This document shows, in pieces, positions 59,684 to 64,000 of a DNA stretch of 64,000 bases. Every line of letters starts with the position of its first letter. The first letter of the stretch is position 1. Position numbers and translations under genes: made by a program. The notes under the pieces are model-generated. The model was not told the DNA's origin. It ran no database searches and saw only the letters and a list, made by a program, of their open reading frames with translations. This DNA is from Pseudomonadota bacterium. GTDB taxonomy: Bacteria; Pseudomonadota; Gammaproteobacteria; Steroidobacterales; Steroidobacteraceae. Location: NCBI GenBank assembly GCA_021792755.1, contig JAJYUA010000004.1, forward strand, positions 1 to 64,000, in the 5' to 3' direction.

Positions 59684-60406
59684 TCACCCCGCGCGCAGGC
59701 GGCCGCGCAGGCGGGCGATCTGCGCTTCGCTGAGGCCGATCCGGCGCAGATAGGCGCGTACCCCTCCGAGGGGCTCGAGCCAGGCGAGCATGTTGTACAC
59801 CCCTTCCTCGGGGCAGCGGACGGCCTCGATGATCGCCGCCCGATCGGCGTCGGGGTAGCGGACAAGGTAAGCGTCCCGGAGGCGATCGGCGCTGGCCGCG
59901 TAGTCCGCGGCAACGGCCCTCGGCACCGCGTCGGCCAAGGTCAGCAGCAGCGCGGCGAGGAGTCCGGTGCGGTCCTTGCCCGCCACGCAATGAAACAGCA
60001 GCGCTCCCGCGGGCGCCGCGGCGATGACCTCGAGGGCCTGGCGCAGCTGCGGCTGCAAGTGCTCGAGCACGGCGCAAATCCACTGCTCCTTCGGGCAGCC
60101 GCCGGCGAGCTCGCGCCAGCGGGCGGCGCTGTCGGTCAACAGAGAGACCGATTGGTAGCGCAGCCCCGCAACCTGCGATACCGGGCTCGGCTGCAGGGCG
60201 ATCTCCTCCGGCCAGCGCAGGTCGAGAACCGTCTCGACCCCGTAATCGATCAATGCCCGCAGGCCTGCCGCCGTCAGCTGCGCCAGGTCATCGGAGCGCA
60301 ACAGCGAGCCGGGGCGGGTGCGTGCCCCGTCCACGGTGGGATGGCCGCCGAGGTCGCGGGCGTTGAGCAGCGCGGGAAACTCGAGCGAGCGGATCCGGTC
60401 ATCCAT
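59684..60406 (-). CDS. Tyrosine-protein phosphatase, dual-specificity-like
   Basis: 240 residues of the bacterial Y_phosphatase3 type. The P-loop HCVAGKDRTGLLAA contains the catalytic Cys and Arg; the N-terminal NARDLGGHPTVDG and LRSDDLAQLTAAGL are family-typical. No signal peptide, so probably cytosolic. Such enzymes can act on phosphotyrosine or phosphoinositides; substrate unknown. Divergent from the methyltransferase gene. Confidence 0.9.
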   Translation of the reverse strand: MDDRIRSLEFPALLNARDLGGHPTVDGARTRPGSLLRSDDLAQLTAAGLRALIDYGVETVLDLRWPEEIALQPSPVSQVAGLRYQSVSLLTDSAARWRELAGGCPKEQWICAVLEHLQPQLRQALEVIAAAPAGALLFHCVAGKDRTGLLAALLLTLADAVPRAVAADYAASADRLRDAYLVRYPDADRAAIIEAVRCPEEGVYNMLAWLEPLGGVRAYLRRIGLSEAQIARLRGRLRAG

Positions 60407-60476
60407 CGGTGCGAGTGTAGCAGCGGGTGCGCGGTGCCGGGCGCCGCCGGCGGACGCGCGGGGGTATAGTCAGCCG

Positions 60477-61235
60477 ATGGCTCTCGATTCGATCCGGCGG
60501 TTCTCGAGCCGCGTCGACAATTACCTCAAGTACCGGCCGAGCTATCCGTCGGAGGCGATCGGGCTGCTGCGCGAGCAGTGCGGCCTCGGACCCGGCGCGA
60601 AGGTCGCCGATCTCGGCTCGGGCACGGGCATCCTGACGGCCTTGCTGCTCGATGCCGGCGCGCAGGTGTTCGCGGTCGAGCCCAATCCCAGGATGCGCCG
60701 CGCCGCCGAGGAGCTTCTGGGCGGCCGCGCTGGCTTCGTGAGCGTGGCGGGCACGGCCGAAGCGAGCACTCTCGAGGCGCACAGTGTCGCGCTGGTGGTC
60801 GCCGGGCAGGCTTTCCACTGGTTCGATCCGGGCCGCGCGCGCCGTGAGGCCGTGCGCATGCTGGCGGCCCGGGGTTCGGCTGCGCTCCTCTGGAACGAGC
60901 CGCCCGAGGAGCCGACGCCGTTTCTCGCCGACTATGAGGCGCTGCTGCGCCGCCATGCGCCGCAGTACGAGCGGGTAATGAGCCTTCACGCGCAGCAGCA
61001 GGGCATCGGCGAATTCTTCGGCGGCGCGCCTCGGCACGCGGTTTTCGCCAACCGCCAGGTTCTCGATCTGCAGGGCCTCGAGGGCCGGCTCATGTCGTCC
61101 TCCTATGCGCCGCAGCCCGGCGAGCCGCAGCACGAGCCGCTGATCGCCGGCTTGCGCCGGCTGTTCGAGAGGCATCAAGACGGCGGCAAGGTCGTCTTTG
61201 CGTACCGCACGCTGGTGTTTTACGGGCAACCGTAG
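60477..61235 (+). CDS. Class I SAM-dependent methyltransferase
   Basis: 252 residues. SAM-binding motif I is VADLGSGTGILTALLLDAGA, followed by the acidic AVEPNPRM; AGQAFHWFDP is typical of the subfamily. The N-terminal FSSRVDNYLKYRPSYP resembles other small-molecule methyltransferases. The acceptor is unknown. ATG 60477 follows a GC-rich stretch. Confidence 0.88.
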   Translation: MALDSIRRFSSRVDNYLKYRPSYPSEAIGLLREQCGLGPGAKVADLGSGTGILTALLLDAGAQVFAVEPNPRMRRAAEELLGGRAGFVSVAGTAEASTLEAHSVALVVAGQAFHWFDPGRARREAVRMLAARGSAALLWNEPPEEPTPFLADYEALLRRHAPQYERVMSLHAQQQGIGEFFGGAPRHAVFANRQVLDLQGLEGRLMSSSYAPQPGEPQHEPLIAGLRRLFERHQDGGKVVFAYRTLVFYGQP

Positions 61236-61339
61236 CGCCGGTCACGGAGGAGCGCGGCCCGCCGCAGAGCGGATGTTTTGCCGGCGCTGCGAGGCGCGAG
61301 CCTGCAGGGGCGCACCGGCGGCGTCGCGGAAAAGTCCAC

Positions 61340-61996
61340 TCAAGGGAGTGATCCCACCATGGCGGCAAGCTGTGCGAAATCATCGAGTGCGGCGAGGCAG
61401 CGGATGTGCTCGGCGGGTCCGCGCCGGTAGCCGTGTGTCATGAGTACCAGCGGCACTGCGGCGGCGTGCGCCGCCTGGGCATCGACCTCGCTGTCCCCGA
61501 CCATCACGGCCGCCTCCGGCGCCACGTCGAATGTCTGCAGTATCGCCCGCAGTATCCTCGGGTCCGGCTTGCGGAAGGGCAACGAATCGCCGCCCCAGAT
61601 GCGGCTGAAGTATTGCGCGAGCTGCAGCTTCTCGAGGATCACCGCGGCGAGCTGCGCCGGCTTGTTGGTGCACACCGCGAGCACGGCGTGTGCGCGCAGC
61701 AGCTCGAGCGCCGGGCGCACGCCCGGATAGGCGACGGTGGCGCGTACCGGCTCCGACTCGTAGTGGCGCAGGAACGAGCGCTGCGCGGCGGCGGGGTCCG
61801 CCTGCTCGCAGCGCCGGGCGGCGAGCGCACGCGCCACCAGCTTTGCCATGCCGTCGCCTATCATGGCGCGCACCTCGCTTTCCGGCAGCGGCTCGCCGCC
61901 GAGCTCGCCGAGCATCGCGTTGACCGCATGCGCGATGTCCGCGGCGCTGTCGATGAGGGTGCCGTCGAGGTCGAAGATCATGAGTGCGGGTCGCAT
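61340..61996 (-). CDS. gph: Phosphoglycolate phosphatase
   Basis: HAD-superfamily phosphatase that removes 2-phosphoglycolate formed during DNA repair. 218 residues. The nucleophile motif is IFDLDGTLIDSAADI, motif II VCTNKPAQ, and the metal-binding motif III VMVGDSEVDAQAA. Other HAD phosphatases with similar motifs exist, so the substrate is probable. Divergent from the large regulator, 20 bases apart. Confidence 0.88.
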   Translation of the reverse strand: MRPALMIFDLDGTLIDSAADIAHAVNAMLGELGGEPLPESEVRAMIGDGMAKLVARALAARRCEQADPAAAQRSFLRHYESEPVRATVAYPGVRPALELLRAHAVLAVCTNKPAQLAAVILEKLQLAQYFSRIWGGDSLPFRKPDPRILRAILQTFDVAPEAAVMVGDSEVDAQAAHAAAVPLVLMTHGYRRGPAEHIRCLAALDDFAQLAAMVGSLP

Positions 61997-62002
61997 GGGC
62001 GC

Positions 62003-62008
62003 TATACT
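62003..62008 (+). promoter_or_regulatory. -10 box immediately before the regulator gene
   Basis: TATACT ends nine bases before ATG 62017, so transcription should start close to the initiation codon and the message may be leaderless. A -35 box (atgagt region) is poor. Confidence 0.4.
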
Positions 62009-62016
62009 CGCAAATC

Positions 62017-64000
62017 ATGCACCGTATTGCGCGAGGCGCAGCTTGTCTGGAATTCGGACGCTTTCGACTCCTCATCCGGCAGCGGGAGCTGCGCCTCGAT
62101 GAGGCGCCCGTTGCGCTGGGCTCCCGCGCTTTCGACGTTCTGCTGGTCCTGATCGAGGCCGGCGGCGAGCTCGTCAGCAAGGAGGAGCTTCTCGCCCGCG
62201 CCTGGCCCGGCATCGTCGTCGAGGAAAGCAATATCCAGGTGCAGATCTCGGCGCTGCGCAAGGCGCTTGGCGAGGACCGCAATCTCATTCTCACCGTGCC
62301 GCTGCGCGGCTATCGCTTCACCGGCGAGGTGCGGGTCGTCGACGAGCACGGCGGGCTGCCCGAGGCCGGCGCTCTCGTGCGGGCGCCGCCCACCAATCTG
62401 CCGGCGGCCGTGTCGGACTTCATCGGACGGGAAACCGACCTTGCCACGGTGCGCGAGCTGTTGCGGCACAACCGGCTGCTCACCCTGGCCGGCACCGGCG
62501 GCATCGGCAAGACGCGGCTCGCCCTGGAGGCGGCGCGCGATGCGCTGCAGGAGTTCCCCGACGGGGTGTGGCTCGCGGAGCTGGCGCCGCTCACCGACGC
62601 GGAGCTGGTCGGGAGCGCCGTGCATGCGGCGCTCGGCCTGCAAAGCGGCGCGGGCCGCTGGACGGCCGAGCGGCTTGCCGCGGCGCTGCGCGGCCGGCAG
62701 TTGCTGCTGGTGCTGGATAACTGCGAGCACCTGATCCAGGCCGCCGCCCGCGAGGCCGAGACGCTGCTGCACGCGGCTCCGCAGGTGCGCATTCTCGCCA
62801 CCAGCCAGGAGCCGCTCGGCATCGAGGGGGAGTGCGTCTTGCGGCTGCGGCCGCTGGAGTTTCCCGCCGAGGACGCGACCGGACTCGCCGCGGCCGAGCG
62901 CCACGATGCGGTGCGGCTGTTCGTCGCCCGGGCCCGCGCGGCCGATCCGCAGTTCACCCTGGACGAGCGCAACGCGGCCATCGTGGTAACGATCTGCCGG
63001 CGTCTCGATGGGATTCCGCTCGCAATCGAGCTCGCGGCCGCGCGCTCGGCCGCGCTCGGGATCGAAGGCCTGGCGCAGCGGCTCGATTTGCGTTTTCACG
63101 TGCTCACGGGCGGGCGCCGTACCGCGCTGCCGCGCCATCAGACGCTGCGCGCAACGCTCGATTGGAGCCATCGGCTGCTGGCCGAGCCCGATCGGATGGT
63201 GTTGCGGCGGCTGGCGGTATTCGCGGGCAGCTTCAGCCTGGAAGCCGCCGGCAGCGTGGTGGCCGATTCCGGCCTGCCGGAATGGGAAGTGGTCGGGCGG
63301 ATCGCCGAACTGGTCGACAAGTCGCTGGTGGTGGCCGATGCCGCAGGCGATGCGCGCCGCTACCGGCTGCTCGAGACGACCCATGCCTATGCGATGGAGA
63401 AGCTCGCCGACAGCGGCGAATTCGGCCCGCTCGCCCGCCTGCATGCGCAGTACTTTCACGGCCACCTGTGCGAGGGGCTCACGCTCTGGGAGCGCACGCC
63501 ATCGGTCCGCTGGCTCGAGGGGCAGGCGCCGGAGATCGGCAACATCCGGGTGGCGCTTGACTGGGCATTCGGTCCGGATGGCGATTCGGGGTTGGGAGTC
63601 GAGCTGGCGTCGGCCTCGTACCTGCTGTGGTACCTGATGTCGCTGGCGCAGGAGGGCCGGGCGCGCCTCGAGCGGGCCACGAAGGCGCTCGGGCCGAGCA
63701 CCCCGCAGGCGCTCGAGGCAAGGCTCTGGTACGGCTACGGATTTCTCTCGACCGGCGAGCCGCGCGGACGTGCCGTGCCGGCGCTGCGGCGCGCGGTGAC
63801 GCTCTTGCGGGAAGGGGGCGAGCCTCTCGATCTGGGGCGCGCGCTCAGCTGCTACGGACTCAATCTGGTGCGCACCGGAGTGTTCGCCGATGGGCTCGAG
63901 GCGCTGCGGGAGGCGTGCGCCTCGCTGTCGGCGATCGCCCAGCCGAAGAGCTTCTCGCAGTGTCTCACCAACCTCGCGATCGGCCGCACCGTGGCGGGGG
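62017..64000 (+). CDS. Winged-helix transcriptional regulator with NB-ARC-like ATPase (N-terminal part)
   Basis: Open to the window end; 661 residues visible, no stop. Residues ~8-105 form an OmpR/PhoB-type winged helix (FDVLLVLIEAGGELVSKEEL, LRKALGEDR, LRGYRFTGEV). An ATPase domain follows: Walker A GTGGIGKT (159-166), Walker B LLLVLDNCEH (229-238), then LDGIPLAIELAAARS. From about residue 480 the sequence is helical and TPR-like. This matches predicted ATPases of the COG3903 type with a DNA-binding head, which sense ligands or proteins through the repeats. The target genes are unknown. Confidence 0.92.
   Translation, partial: MHRIARGAACLEFGRFRLLIRQRELRLDEAPVALGSRAFDVLLVLIEAGGELVSKEELLARAWPGIVVEESNIQVQISALRKALGEDRNLILTVPLRGYRFTGEVRVVDEHGGLPEAGALVRAPPTNLPAAVSDFIGRETDLATVRELLRHNRLLTLAGTGGIGKTRLALEAARDALQEFPDGVWLAELAPLTDAELVGSAVHAALGLQSGAGRWTAERLAAALRGRQLLLVLDNCEHLIQAAAREAETLLHAAPQVRILATSQEPLGIEGECVLRLRPLEFPAEDATGLAAAERHDAVRLFVARARAADPQFTLDERNAAIVVTICRRLDGIPLAIELAAARSAALGIEGLAQRLDLRFHVLTGGRRTALPRHQTLRATLDWSHRLLAEPDRMVLRRLAVFAGSFSLEAAGSVVADSGLPEWEVVGRIAELVDKSLVVADAAGDARRYRLLETTHAYAMEKLADSGEFGPLARLHAQYFHGHLCEGLTLWERTPSVRWLEGQAPEIGNIRVALDWAFGPDGDSGLGVELASASYLLWYLMSLAQEGRARLERATKALGPSTPQALEARLWYGYGFLSTGEPRGRAVPALRRAVTLLREGGEPLDLGRALSCYGLNLVRTGVFADGLEALREACASLSAIAQPKSFSQCLTNLAIGRTVAG

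Overview
This is a chromosomal window of very high GC content from a gammaproteobacterium. The evidence is gene order typical of that class: pepA-holC-valS with lptFG divergent, metG / apbC(mrp) / dcd as neighbours, purM-purN, a DUF2066 / CDP-alcohol transferase / hda group, pssA, prfC and nth. The mixture (fdsGBA-type formate dehydrogenase, twitching ATPases, frequent GTG starts) suggests a lineage near Xanthomonadales, Nevskiales or Steroidobacterales; that placement is inference. I see no rRNA, tRNA, insertion sequence, prophage or CRISPR array. About 56 protein genes are supported, the first and last cut by the window edges.

Layout. 1-3842: pyruvate dehydrogenase operon aceE(partial)-aceF-lpd, followed by a two-gene ABC transporter (3863-5669). 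5906-8125: a convergent phenylacetate-CoA ligase (paaK) and an aquaporin gene (aqpZ) with an apparent one-base deletion near its end. 8166-16809, all minus strand: a HEAT-repeat Ser/Thr kinase, two PilT/PilU-family retraction ATPases, metG, a soluble RnfB-like ferredoxin, nth and a DUF1841 gene. 17066-19464: mrp and a dCTP deaminase gene (dcd) interrupted by an in-frame mini-intein. 19531-26259: DUF3108, purN, purM, DUF2066, a CDP-alcohol transferase, hda, wrbA, acylphosphatase and a lytic transglycosylase. 26210-36805: proS, pssA, a family-4-like uracil-DNA glycosylase, rimI, prfC, valS, holC, pepA. 37052-39207: lptF-lptG. 39346-44609: a Gld-type ABC system (ATPase, permease, GldG-like protein, DUF4340) with a rhomboid protease upstream. 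45129-46655: outer-membrane efflux lipoprotein. 46802-53984: S-formylglutathione hydrolase and the NAD-linked formate dehydrogenase operon fdsG-fdsB-fdsA-fdhD-fdsD. 54087-57966: SAM cycle block, a PfkB-type (probably adenosine) kinase, metK and ahcY, with an SAH riboswitch before ahcY. 58164-64000: a small Lys-rich HTH-like protein with its own promoter and terminator, a lipoprotein, a tyrosine phosphatase, a methyltransferase, gph, and the start of a large winged-helix/ATPase regulator.

How the genes work together. fghA and the fds operon form the lower part of formaldehyde oxidation (S-formylglutathione to formate to CO2 plus NADH). The kinase-metK-ahcY block makes S-adenosylmethionine and removes its by-products SAH and adenosine; the riboswitch should raise AhcY when SAH accumulates.

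Most notable: (1) the 199-residue intein inside the conserved GKSTYAR/CG motif of Dcd, with Arg instead of His before the terminal Asn and a possible HNH-endonuclease relic; (2) FdsA, in which all four ligand positions of the HisCys3 [4Fe-4S] cluster appear replaced without an indel; (3) the HEAT-repeat kinase encoded beside two retraction ATPases; (4) the aqpZ frameshift; (5) a uracil-DNA glycosylase with Ser at one expected Fe-S cysteine.
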